From Gliomastix tumulicola (Eukaryota > Ascomycota > Sordariomycetes > Hypocreales > Bionectriaceae), in contig BCHX01000003.1 of assembly GCA_001599755.1 (NCBI GenBank), positions 3,073,289 through 3,137,288 on the forward strand: a stretch of DNA of 64,000 bases, read 5' to 3'. Below the pieces are notes generated by a model. It had not been told where the DNA came from. It was given only the letters and a program-made list of their open reading frames with translations, and searched no databases. The stretch's first letter is position 1; the number at the start of each line of letters is the position of its first letter. Below, piece after piece: positions 44,628-57,100 of the stretch. A program made the position numbers and the translations under genes.

Positions 44628-45629
44628 TATGTTTGTCGAGGGTGGTGCGAGGCGGCGCGCGAGGCACGTGGTGGTGTCGTTGGCGGGGGGGAAGATGCGC
44701 TGCGCTGCGCCGAGTGCCGGGTAAGTGGTGCGAAGAGGCCAGAGAAGAGTAATGCAAGTCGATAGCCCAGGTATCCCTTCTATGTTCCGTTGCTCAGGAC
44801 AAATAATGATAAAAAATCGAAGATTAAGGTAGGAAGAGGAGAACAAGGAGTGGGAGACGCCGCAAGGCAGAATAGGAAGGGAGGGTGCAGGTCAACTTAA
44901 AAGCTGACACACTCATGCCACGGCAGCATGCCAGAGGCCAAGGGAGGGTGTGTGTGTGGTGCGTGGTCTGTTTCTATGGGGGAGACATCCAATACAATGC
45001 AATGCCAATACCCAAATGGAGGAATTCAGCAACCACTAGCCAGCGCCTACGGTCGCATTGACCCCTCATGCCAGATGCTCATCCCCCTCCCTGACATGTG
45101 AACATGTGAACACGGAGTAGTCAAAGTCCCCTCAGCAGCCTACCCTTGACGCCCATCTTTTCCCCAACATGCGAACACGTGTTGCCTCGCAACATTGCCT
45201 CGCATCATTCGTCTGCTGAGACTAACCAGAGCTGGATGCGGAAAACCTCTCGCGGCTTAATTAGAGGCTGCCTTGCCCAGGATGTCTGCACGCAACCTGT
45301 CCTCAACCCCCTGCAACACGCTCACGCTCACACTCAAGGACGGTTAAATGGAAAGTTTTACTCGCTGATCAGTTCGTATAGCGCTGAATGCGTAATGAGT
45401 ACTCTCGCACCCCCAAACATCTCCTACCTCGTAGGCTGCGCGTGAAGCAATAACGAATAATATACTGCTGCCAGCTGCCCGCATTGTCCGTGTTCAAGTT
45501 CCGAATGCGGGGGACAAGCGCCTACCTTAGCGTCTTTGAGCTATAACGCATAACCTTAACTCCATGCATGACCGAGCCCAGACCACGACACCCAAGACAT
45601 CCTTATTTCTACAGAACCAGCGTCTCGAC
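44628..45629. other. 1-kb gene-free stretch
   Basis: This holds the promoter of the small membrane-protein gene and the 3' end of the RING-protein gene. No coding sequence or repeat of note. Confidence 0.5.
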
Positions 45630-47594
45630 CTAATTCCCTCTGCGACCGCCCGTGCTCATCAGTGTGATCTTCTGCTTCTTCTTCTTCTTGCCGCCACCGC
45701 CACCGCCACCGCCACCGCTACTGGCGCCGGTGGGCGTCGCTGTGGCGGATGAGGCACTCTCGAACGCGTTCAGGGCCTCCATCTGCATAGCAAGCTCGGA
45801 AGTCCCCAGGAACTCCTCGTCCTTCAGCCAGCCGTCGTCCACAGCGATATCTATGTGCGACGCTGACAATTCGGGCGATGCTGCTACAACGCGGGTGCCC
45901 CATACGGTTCGCTGTGTGGATGGGCTGGTAGACATGGAGGCAAGGGTGTCAAATCCGGTCCGTGGTTCCGGTGGAGTGGTTCCTGGGAGGCTGCCGAGAG
46001 GCTGGAACTCCGACAGATCCATGGCCGGGGGACGCTCGTCGTCCAATGGCTCCGGAAGGCGTCTTGATCCTGTGGCATGGCGCATTTCCAGCGCCTCTAG
46101 CCTCTCTGCTTGCGCACGCTCCCTGTCCTCCTGCACTGCCTTGTCACGATTGCGCTTTCGCCGCCGCTCGATCTCGCCCTCGAAGGATTTAAGCGTCTCC
46201 GGCGGGATGATGTCCGTCCAATCGCATTCCAGGAAGCTGACCACGCAGCCCCTAGGTAGGTGACCGAGATACTTGGCTCTTTTGCGCATGGCATCATCCA
46301 CGACATTGCCGGTGGATATATGCTCAACGCGTGGTAGCAGAGTGGAGGGGAATGCTGAGAATGAGCCATATTTGGTCTTGAGGATCCTGATGTCCAGAGG
46401 AGAGAGGTAGAGATGTGGTGGTGAGCTGTAGAAATAAAAGTCCGCATCGGAAGACGACAGCTTCGTCTGGTGCGAGGGTGGTATTGAGCTTGCACTCGTG
46501 CTGCTTGTGAGACGTTCCTGTGCGGCCTGGATGGACCTGATTGCCTTCTGCGTCCATTCTCCGTCCTGTCCGAACAATGTTTGATCTTCCTTCTCTTGCT
46601 TTTCCAACGCCGCAATCTCCTCGTCGAACTGCTCTTCCATGTACTCGACAGTGCCCTTCATGATTCGAGCATAGTCCATGACATTGGCCGCAGAATGCCA
46701 AGGTACGTCATTCTCCGCGTTCAGGACCTCTAACCCTCCTTCTTTCGGAAGAGCAAGGGTAGAACCAGCATTCCGAGCCATGAGGCGGAGGATGACATCG
46801 TCCCCAACCCGCGGGAGCGGACTTTCCTGCCCAGCATAGAACCGTACCGGCCGGGTCTCATGTAGGTACACGCTATCCTCGCAGATAGGGCATTTCTTCC
46901 ACCGGGGGCCTCTATTCGACTTCGACTCGTCGTCGTTGGAGCTTGAGTTCATGAATCGGATGAGGCACGACAGGCAAAATATGTGGCCGCATTTCGCCAT
47001 TCGGGGTGCGACGGGATCGGAGAGACAGATCGGGCAGGAGGCGACTTGTGATTGCGACGAGGCAATCACCTGCATCACGTTATTCCAGTCTAGATGCAGG
47101 TCGGCATCGGCTGCATGAGCAGCGTATGAAGCTTCCGGTGAGACGACGAATCGGTAGTTGGCATGGACGTATCGAGCTTTGTCAGAGGCATGGTAGCCAG
47201 AGCCGGGGCCCCAGGTCGGATTACGACGATAGGACCGGGCGTACGAGCTGTGATCTTGATACGGTCGCGGTGTTGAGTAATTGAGAAGGTGGGTGATGGA
47301 GGTCTGGCCCCTGCGGCTGTTTGGGTTCCTGAAAGCTCGTATCTCGGCCATGGCGTCATATGCGTCCGGTGACGCCCGCGATTCGCTGTCTTGAGTAGGT
47401 CGACGTTGGTTCTTGTGCTGTTTGCGCAACCCCTGGCCCTTCCTGGGTGTCGAGGCCGACGGGATCTGGTTCGCTTGTCCGGTTCGGCGAGCTGAGTCGA
47501 AGCTGGATGTCGCGGGTCCGGCGGGGATTGAAGGCGAGTGGTTCGATGGAGTCTGGAGGGACTTGCCCATAGCCGAATTCGATGGATTCATCAT
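45630..47594 (-). CDS. RING-finger ubiquitin ligase of the RNF10/Mag2 family, 654 aa
   Basis: One exon, starting with two adjacent ATG codons. A disordered basic N terminus precedes the RNF10-typical segment RYVHANYRFVVSP (141-153). A C3HC4 RING finger spans 187-238: Cys187, Cys190, Cys202, His204, Cys207, Cys210, Cys235 and Cys238, with an 18-residue-longer loop than minimal RINGs. The FYFYSSPPHLYLSPLDIRIL block (about 390-410) and the C-terminal KKQKITLMSTGGRR are also hallmarks of RNF10 and yeast Mag2. Relatives ubiquitylate 40S ribosomal proteins (uS3/uS5) on stalled or defective ribosomes, so a role in ribosome quality control in the cytosol is likely. A Gly run of nine or ten (GGTGGC repeat) precedes the tail. 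This is the last intact gene before the AT-rich block, whose edge is only about 560 bp upstream of its start. Confidence 0.88.
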   Translation of the reverse strand: MMNPSNSAMGKSLQTPSNHSPSIPAGPATSSFDSARRTGQANQIPSASTPRKGQGLRKQHKNQRRPTQDSESRASPDAYDAMAEIRAFRNPNSRRGQTSITHLLNYSTPRPYQDHSSYARSYRRNPTWGPGSGYHASDKARYVHANYRFVVSPEASYAAHAADADLHLDWNNVMQVIASSQSQVASCPICLSDPVAPRMAKCGHIFCLSCLIRFMNSSSNDDESKSNRGPRWKKCPICEDSVYLHETRPVRFYAGQESPLPRVGDDVILRLMARNAGSTLALPKEGGLEVLNAENDVPWHSAANVMDYARIMKGTVEYMEEQFDEEIAALEKQEKEDQTLFGQDGEWTQKAIRSIQAAQERLTSSTSASSIPPSHQTKLSSSDADFYFYSSPPHLYLSPLDIRILKTKYGSFSAFPSTLLPRVEHISTGNVVDDAMRKRAKYLGHLPRGCVVSFLECDWTDIIPPETLKSFEGEIERRRKRNRDKAVQEDRERAQAERLEALEMRHATGSRRLPEPLDDERPPAMDLSEFQPLGSLPGTTPPEPRTGFDTLASMSTSPSTQRTVWGTRVVAASPELSASHIDIAVDDGWLKDEEFLGTSELAMQMEALNAFESASSATATPTGASSGGGGGGGGGKKKKKQKITLMSTGGRRGN

Positions 47595-48159
47595 AAACCT
47601 TCAGGTCCCGGAACTAGATTGCTGGGCCAAGAATGAGAGATTATCCAATGTATATCGTCTAAACAGTCTATCGTTTGTCGTGTTGATGGTGGCGGCTCGG
47701 ACCAAACGCGGGCATTCCGGCTTCGGCCGGTCTCGAGCTACAAGCCGTTGCGGAAGCTCAGATGCCTCATGCGAGGTAGGCTGGCGAGGAGATGACGAGG
47801 GAAATTCCGAGATAGATGGGGTGATTCGAGGTGTTTGGATAGCAAGTGAGAGGATTGGAAACTCAAAGGGGTCCAACACGGACGGACCCCAGAGTGATAG
47901 TGGTGGAGAAGAGTCATCACAGGGCCGTCTAGAGCGAGCGCCAGGAGGCAAGAGGGGAGATTTCATGACGCGAGCACGGGTCGGCGCCAGGATTTTCCGA
48001 GCGCTGCTGAGTCATCCACCTCCTAGTGGTATGACGGCGACAGTGAAGCGGCATGGAAGAAAAAAAAAACATATAACAGCCAGGTACCTAAACGGTTTAG
48101 CAAAAATTGCTAGCATAAGATTTACAAGTCAGTGGACCGCAAGGCATTCCAAGGGGTAA
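47595..48159. other. RING-gene promoter and transition into AT-rich DNA
   Basis: Normal composition continues to about 48,055, then an A10 run (48,060-48,069) begins a short mixed stretch. The last sizeable group of CA and CG dinucleotides is at about 48,134-48,165. Beyond it the composition changes abruptly. Confidence 0.6.
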
Positions 48160-51100
48160 GCAAAGCTACTTTAGAGAGTATAGGCTATAAAAAAGTAAAA
48201 AAAAGAAATATTATATATAGTTTAAACCCCTACCTTAATAAAAATAGATAAATTTCTACCTAATTAAGTTAATTAACTTAAAGTTACTTTATTTAAATAA
48301 CTTATTAAGCTTTTAATTTATTATATATAGTACTTTACTTTAAAATAAAGTTATTTTTAACTTTAATTATTAATTAACTATTATATATATAAATTATATT
48401 CCTAGCTTTATTTTATAAGATAATACTATAATAGTATAAAAAGTTATAGTATATACCTTATAAGCTTTAAAGAAGTTTAAAAAAGGATTTAAATAATAAA
48501 AATTTAATTTTAAAGAGCTACTTAATCCCTTTAAAGGGTTTATTAAGGTACTCTAATAATTATATTAATTATAGAAGCTTAATTTACTATTAATAGTAAG
48601 AAACCTAGTAAAAATATTAGTTTTTTATTATATTTATTATAAAAATATTTATATATTAAATTAATATTTAAGTATTATATAAATCTATAAATAAAGCCTT
48701 ATATTAGTTTTTTAATTTAATACTTATATTAAAGGAGTAATAATATATATAACTTTATAATAGCTAGAGGGTATTTAGGCCTTTAAATTACTATACTATT
48801 ACTTATATTAATTATTTACTTATTATTATAATAAGAAACCTAATTTTACTATATTAACCCTTACTTAATAATTATCTTCTAGTAATTATCTTTTAATATA
48901 TCTATAATACTAAGAAATATTATACTTAACTATAAGTAATAGAGAAATAAAGCTTAACTAATAAGATAAGTATAGTCTTACTACTTAAGGCCTTTATTTA
49001 CCTTAATAATTACTACTTTAATTATATACTTTTTACCTTACTAGGGGGCTTTACCCCCTTAGACCCCCTACCCTTTAAGAGCTCCTATAGAGAGCTCCTT
49101 TTTATAAAAACCTTATTATAAGTATAATAGTAATATATTAAATTAATAGAAGAAAAGAAGGTATTAATTAAGTATTTAATTAATAAATATAATATAATAC
49201 CTAATACTATAATAAATATTATAATAAATATTATAGTAAGTAGGTATAAGGTATATATTTATTTTATTTATTATTTCTTACTACTTAATATATTAATTTC
49301 TTCCCTTAGGTTCCTTTTTATTTATTTTTTTTTCTTCCTTTAACTTATTAAGGTAATAATAATTACTATTTAATTATAGGGAGAAGTAGCTATAAAATAT
49401 AATAAACTTAATTATTCTTATAGTTATTAAAGAGCTTTTAAATATATAAATTAAAGAAATTAAATATAGTATTAAATATAATACCTTTAAGCCTCTTTAT
49501 ATATAAAATTATAATATAAGTAAAGCTTTATATAAAGTTATAAAAAGAGATATTTATAATAATATAATTTAATATAGTACTTTAAAACTTATAAATAATA
49601 ATTATATAAGCTATTATAAGAAGAAACTATATATAAATATAAACTTAATTTCCTTTTATAAAGTTATATAAAGAATAAAAGATAAATATAACTTTAATAA
49701 AAGTAAAGTCTTTATAGAAGGTAAAGCTCTTATACTTATTAAATTAAATTATAATAATAACTAGAGTAGTTTACTAGAGATCTTTAATATTAAAAGCCTA
49801 AGAAATATTATAAATAGTATTAAAGGTACTATTAATAAAGCTAATAATAGTTTAAAGGTTTTTAATTAATATAATATATATATTAATATAGAAATATAAA
49901 ATATAATAAAGATTATTAATATTTAAAGATTTTATATTATATATATAAGGTAAGTTATTATATAAAGTAATATAAAAGTAGGTAAACTAAAGGTATTTTA
50001 AATACTTTATATTATACTTATAAATAATAATATTAATTAAGTAAATATATAAAGTATTATTAAAGAAGTTAACTTTATAAATATTAATTATAGCTTAAAC
50101 TTAAATTATAAGAAGGTATTAGTATTTAATAAAAAAGTATTAAACTTATAAGTTAATAAATATATTATAAAAGCTAGCTTAATTATCTTTTACTTAATAA
50201 ATAATCTACTTAAGCTTAATAGTTTTATTAAATATAAAGTAAATATTATAGTTATTAAGTTTAATTAAGTAATAAAAAATACTAGGTAAAGAATATAAAG
50301 GCCTTTTAGTAATAAAAAGTAACTAATAAAAGTCACTAAGTAAAAGTATATTATAATTACTAAAGTATTTATTATTATATATAGGGAATAGCTCTTAAAG
50401 GTAATTATTAATAAATTTAAAAGTATAAAAATTAATTATTAACTTTTTATTAATAATAAAGTAATATAAATATTATATTTTTATTTATAAACTTACTTTA
50501 TTAATAAGTAAAAGAAGAAGAAGTTTTATAAGACTCTTAGAAATAAGGAGGTAAAAGAGAAAGTAAAGAGTTATATTATTAATTATATTAATAATTATAC
50601 TAGTAGATATAGTCTAAGTAATAATATCTTAGCTTAATATTATTTAACTAAGGTATATATATATAACTTTAATAAGAAAGAACTTACTTATATTACTTAA
50701 GCTATTAACTTATAGTAAGAGAAGAATAGAATATTAACTAGTAAATATATCTTATAAGTAGCTTTTAAAGAGATTAAAAATAAGCCTTTACTCTAAGTTA
50801 AGAAGGTTAAAATCTTTATTAATTATAAAATTATTTAAAGAAATTATATAATTATTCTTTACTTACTTTTAGTAATTATAGTAATTATAAAAAAGGTTAA
50901 GATATTTATTAATATAAAAGGCCTAGTTATAGGTTTAATTAATTAGGTAGTTACCTAGGAGTTTAATATCCTTAGTCTTAAGGTTTTAATTAAGAAGTTA
51001 TTAAGTAAATACCTATTAGTTAGTAATTATATTCTTATTCTTAGTAGCCTCTAGCTCTTTAAACTCTTCCTTCTATAAAGGAGAAAAATCTTTATAATAG

Positions 51101-51739
51101 TTATTAAAATATATATATAAATAAAGCTTCTAGTAGTAAAAGAAAGCTTTATAATATAAGCTAAAGGTAACTCCCTCTATAGTTTTTAACTCTTTTTAGT
51201 TCTTATATAAATAATATAGTATTAGTTATATATAGTAATAATCCTTAAATTAATTAATTACTATATTAAGCTTATAGTATAAGAAGTAATTTAAAATATA
51301 AGCTTTAGCTTAAGGAAAATATACCTAGGTATTACTCTTTAAATTAATAGTTATAAGGAAGGTAAAGTATATAAGATCTTCCTATAGCTTAGCTTATATA
51401 AGGTATTTAATATAAAAAGATTTTACTAAATATATATTATTTTCCTCTATAATATTAATTTATATTTACTAATTAATAAAGTAATAATTAATAATAACTA
51501 TAACCTAGGATAACTCCTAGAGAGATAAGTTTAGTAAAATATAAAATATCTTTATTATAAACTAATTATACTTAGTAGTTATTTTATTTATAAACTTAAC
51601 TATAAAGCTAGTTAAAGATTAAGTATTATTAACTTTAGGTAAAATTACCTTAGTAATATTTTTAAAGCTTTTTAACTTAATCTTACTCTTAAAAGTATAC
51701 TTTATAATATAATTTATAATAATAATAATATTAATAACT

Positions 51740-51972
51740 CAAGGTATTAAGCCTAGGCCCAGGCTCTATTAAGGGGGTAGGCTCTACCTAATTAAGTAAA
51801 TAAAAAATTTTACCATCTTCCATCTTAATATTAATTAACCTAATTAAAGGGGAAGATCTAAAGGCTCTCTCTTTATATTACCTTTATACTACTTAATTAG
51901 GTAATTTATTAGCTTTATTTAATAATAAATATATAGGAGAAACACTAACTAGATAGCTTTATCTAATTAAGT
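51740..51972. repeat. Less-mutated patch with inverted repeat inside the AT block
   Basis: Five of the roughly nine CA dinucleotides of the whole block lie between 51,740 and 51,944, and G/C runs (GGGGG, CCTAGGCCCAGG) survive here. TACCTAATTAAGT at 51,785-51,797 is repeated inverted at 51,891-51,903, and a one-base variant occurs again at 51,960-51,972. It could be a solo LTR, a small inverted-repeat element or a later insertion that saw fewer RIP rounds. Confidence 0.45.
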
Positions 51973-54199
51973 AATATAATAACTATATAGTAACTATATA
52001 GCTAGATAATAAACTATTTCCCCTAAATTAAATAGCTCCCTTAAATAGAAGTAGAGTTATAATAGATATTATATAAAATATAAAAGAGAGGAGAGGTCTT
52101 TTAATTTATTAGTAATACTCTTAAAATTTATTTATTTTTTCCTATATTATACTAGTTTAATTAAGTAAAATAATACCTTTATAACTTTTACTATAAATTA
52201 TATACTTAAATTAATAAGTCTATTTAAATATAATTAATTATATAATAATAATAGTATACTAAAGATATTTACTTAAAATATATAAATATAATAGAATTAA
52301 TAAGGAAAGAAAAAACTAGCTTAAAGGAATTACTAGATAAAAATAATAATAATTTCTACCTATTATACTAAAAAGTACTAAAATAATAATTTAACTATAT
52401 ATATAAATTTATATTAAAATTATATAATATTCTTATACTACTAGAGAAAATATATAATAAGTAATTAAGTTAAATAAAAAAGTCCTTTTATTATATTATC
52501 CTAGGAGGGCTAAGGGCCTAATTAAAAAGTAAATTTAACTTTAGTATAAAAAATATAAGAGTATATATACCTTTACTAGTAGGTTAAGGCTTAAAAAGAC
52601 CTTCTACTACTAAAAAATATTCTAATTAAAAAAATATTAGTAATTAACTAGGTGAAATATACTAGTTAAATAAAGAGTAACTAATATAAAAAGGGTAATA
52701 AGGAACCTTTATAAGAAGAAAAAGGGGGAAGCCCCTAGATAATAGTAAAAGGGTAATTATATAACTAATAAGGGAAGCTAAAGTTAAAAAGGGATTAAAG
52801 AATAAAAGAAGTATAAAGACTATTAATAAAGGGTAAAATAAATAATAAAAAAGTATTATTACTATAAAAGTATAAAGCTAATAAATAGTTCTTTAAAATA
52901 AAAGCTTCTTTTATAATACTTAAGCTTTAATCCTCTTCTTCTTCCTCTATTATATTTACCTCTTAATAAATAATTATTATAGGAATAATTAACCTAAGTA
53001 TAAAGATACTAATACTTATAATCTAATTAAGTAAATTATTAATAAAAACTTATTACTTAGAGGCTAAAAAACCCCTACTATAAAGGTACTATATATAAAG
53101 AATTAGCTAACTTAATAATATAATTATAGCTTAAATTTTATAAGTATACTAAAGCTTAATACTAAATTAATATAAATATACTTAAAATAAAAGCTTTATT
53201 AAAAGAAGTATTATATTATTAAATTCCCTTTTTATTCTTACTCTAAGAATTAGAAGCCCCTTAAAAGAGTAAGCTAATTAGGCTAAAGGTATAACCTTAC
53301 TTAAAAATTTACTATTATAAAATTAAGATAAGTTTATAATACTTATTAAAGTAGTAAAAATAAATAAAAGATATTAAAATAACTTATAATAACTACTAGT
53401 ATTATACTTAAAGGCTTTAAAAGGTAAACCTAAGATTAAGTAATATAAATAAATAATATTAAACTTTATAATTAAGATAAATTAACTTATTAAATATACT
53501 AATAGTAAAATATAATACTTACTATAATTTAATTAATTAATAATAAGCTTAAATATATAAGCTAAATATAAAGCTAAGGATAATAATATATATATACTTA
53601 ATATACTAGCTAAAGACTAAATAAAGAGATATATTAACTTAATTATAAGAATATACCCCCTAAGAATATAGATACTTACTTCTAGTATATAAATAGCTAT
53701 ATAATTAACTAAATAAAATACTTTATTACCTACTAAGATAAGTAATACTTACTATAATTAGAACCTAGATATTAATATATTTAAAAAATATAAATCCCTT
53801 AAAAACTAAGACTACTTAAATAATTCCTTAATAAGTAAAATAGTAACTTAAATAAACCTTATACTAGGTGATTTTTAACTCCCTAAAGTCTAATTACTAC
53901 CTAGCTAAGTAGTAATAACTTTAATTTAATACCTTAAAGACTTTAATAATAATAATATACTCTTTAAGATAACTAAATAAAGTAAATTATAACTATAAAA
54001 TAAATACTCCTAAGGTTAAAGAGGAAAAGCTAATACTTTAAAGGGTAGCTAGTCTTAGGATATAAGTTATAACTTAATATTATACTATAAAGAATATAAG
54101 GAGAGTAATACCCCTTATATAAACCTAGACCTCTAATAGATTAAAACTAATACTTATATAATATAATATATTTTATTAAACTTAAATTCTAGTAGAGGA

Positions 54200-57100
54200 A
54201 AGCTAATATATTAAAAGTTTAATAAAAAAAATATTAATAACTTTTTAAAGAAGTTAAAGGCTAATAAATACTTTAAATTAATAATAAATAAAAAGAAGAT
54301 TTAAATTCTTCTTAAGAATATTAAATATAAAAGAAGGGATAAAATAAAGGTAATTATATATAGTAAATAGTAGAAAGACTTTAAGAGAAAGATAATTAAT
54401 TTATATATATAATAAAATAATAATAACCTTAAGAATACTAAGATTTAACTTAATACCCTAATTAATTAAGTATTTAATTACCCCTTAAAGTTATCTTATA
54501 AAGATATAATAAATATAATTTACTAGCTTAATAATTATAAGAACTATATAATAATATTTTACCTTAAGTTATAGGAATTTAATACCTTAAGGAACTAAAA
54601 GTTAATAAAAATACTATTTAATTAGCTAATTTAATACTTAAAAGGATAGAAGAAGTATTAAATTAATATATAAACCTTTAATTATAGTAGCTTAATTAAT
54701 TAGTATATTAAAGTTATTAAGAAGAATAAGGCTTTAATTAAATTTAAAAGTAAAACTAAAGAGAGGTTTAAGAAAAAGAATAAGTAATATTCTTCTTCTT
54801 TTTCTTCTTCTTCTTCTTTAATAATAAACTTATTAATAATTATTAGAACTTTAAATAAAATTATATTCTCCTTAAACTTAAATTAAAAATTAAAAAAAAA
54901 AAAAAAGAAAAAGGAGAAGTTTAATAACTATAAAATTATAAAAAGAATAAAAAACTATAAGAAAGAGGTAATAAAAGTAATAGTAAAGAAAGAGGTATAT
55001 ATAAAAGAAATTACTAATTAAGTAATTATAAAGATAAAGAAGTAAAATAATAAATATATAAAAGTAATAGCTAACTAGGTAGTTATAAAGATAAATAAGC
55101 TTATATATTACTTTAATAACTTAAAGATATTAGTTTCTTAATTATAAAATAAATATAATTAAACTTTCTAGAATATTTTAAAGTAAATATATAATAAAGA
55201 GGTTTATATTACTTAGATAAAAGATTATAACCTTAGTTATAACTATAATTATAACCTTAAGAAGAGAAATAACTTTAGTATAAATACTTAATACTTCTTA
55301 AATAATAAAATAAGAATTTATTTTTAGTATAAGTAACTTAACTATATAATATATAATTATAATATTATAAAGAATAATAAGAATAAAGAAGTCTTCTATA
55401 TATTAGGAGGAGAAGTTATTATTAATAATAGCTAAGATAGCTTACTAGTACTAAAAGCCTTTATAACTCTTCTTAGCTAGAAGGGAAGCTTATATTAAAG
55501 AGTAATATATTTTTAAGTAATAAGAATTTACTTTAAATACTTTATTATAAAATAAATTAACTAGTAATAAAACTTACTTAAACTATATAAGAGACCTAAT
55601 AGTAAAGAAAGCTAAGACCCTATAGAGGATAAATAATAAGCTATTAATAAAGGGAAGAATATAATATATATATTAAAGTATTTATTTATATTTAAATTAT
55701 TAGACTTTAAATATATAAATAATAGTATATTAATAGAAATTAACTACTTTAATATAAATAAAGAGGAGGATCTAGAACTCTTTAATATAGAATATACCTA
55801 AATATATAATATTAAAATAAGAAAATATATTTATATAATAAAAGCCTTAATAAATAATACTTATAATATATTAAATATAAATAGCTAAGTAGAGGATATT
55901 ATTAGAAATAGTAAAAATCCCCTACTAAAGTTATACTATAGGACTTTATTTAATTACCTAGTAAACCCCTATAAACTTCTTTTCCTAAAATAGAAAATAT
56001 AAAATAAGGGAGATATAAAGGAGGAAATAAAGGTTACTACTAGGGATAAAATACTTTAAAATATATTTAAAAAAATTATAGTATAGAAACTCCCTATAAT
56101 AATAGGAGCTTTACTTATACTTTAATTTAATTTAATAATAAATATTAATATAAAGATAAAGTTATATACTAGGGAGATTAATAAGTAATAATTTATACTA
56201 GCTTTCTTAAGAGATATAAGAAACTTTATAAATAACTTAACTATAAATATACTTATACTAGGGGATTTAAATAAAAGGAGTACTATATTATAAATATTTT
56301 AATAACTTAAAAACTAAGAAGAGGGATATTTAAATATTAATATTATTTACTTTAATAGTATCTTTAAGGACTATAATAACTAGCTATAAATATACTTCTC
56401 TAGAAAAGGGAGCCCTATAATAACTAGTATCTTTAGTATTAAAGGAAAACTAAAGGAAGATCCCCTTTTAAAATAGTTTTATTAATAAATAAATAGAAAG
56501 TATAGGGAAAAAACCTTAGTAATTATCTTTAATAGACTATAACCTTTTAAGCTAATATAAGATCTCCTTTACCTTATAGTAAGACTAAATAAGTTAAGTA
56601 ATAAATTAATTAAAGTATTAATAAACTTAAGTTTAAAGGTAAACTTAATTAACTATAAGATATTAAAGGATTTCTAACTTCTAAAATAGGAATATACTAT
56701 TATAATAAAAGTATATACTAATAATAAAGTAGAATTACTTAGATAAGTAATAATAAAGATATATATTAAAGACTTATATTTAAATATTTAATTTTTTATA
56801 GCTCTTAATAGTATTATTTAAGACTATTTACTAGGTATATTATTTATTTAATAAGCTTAACTTAACTTTAATTATAATATAAAGAATAAAGACTTATATA
56901 TTAAAATCTATATAAGTAATATAGAAATTATAATATTAGTATATAGGGGAATAAGAATAGTTAATATAAAATTTAACTAGTAGCTTAATAACTAGAGGAA
57001 TAACCTTAATAATTTTATAAAGGCTAACTTAATAAAAATTAAGGAGTATAGCCCTTAGATAATTACTTATAAAATAAAAAATTTTCTAATAATTAAAAGA

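Noticed and set aside
45470..45530. Possible tRNA-like segment (TTCAAGTTCCGA)
   Set aside because: No matching acceptor stem or A box at the right distance; no cloverleaf could be drawn.
48160..54200. A second recognisable transposon open frame in the AT block
   Set aside because: Some stretches look coding-like when stops are ignored, but I could not tie them to a family with confidence.
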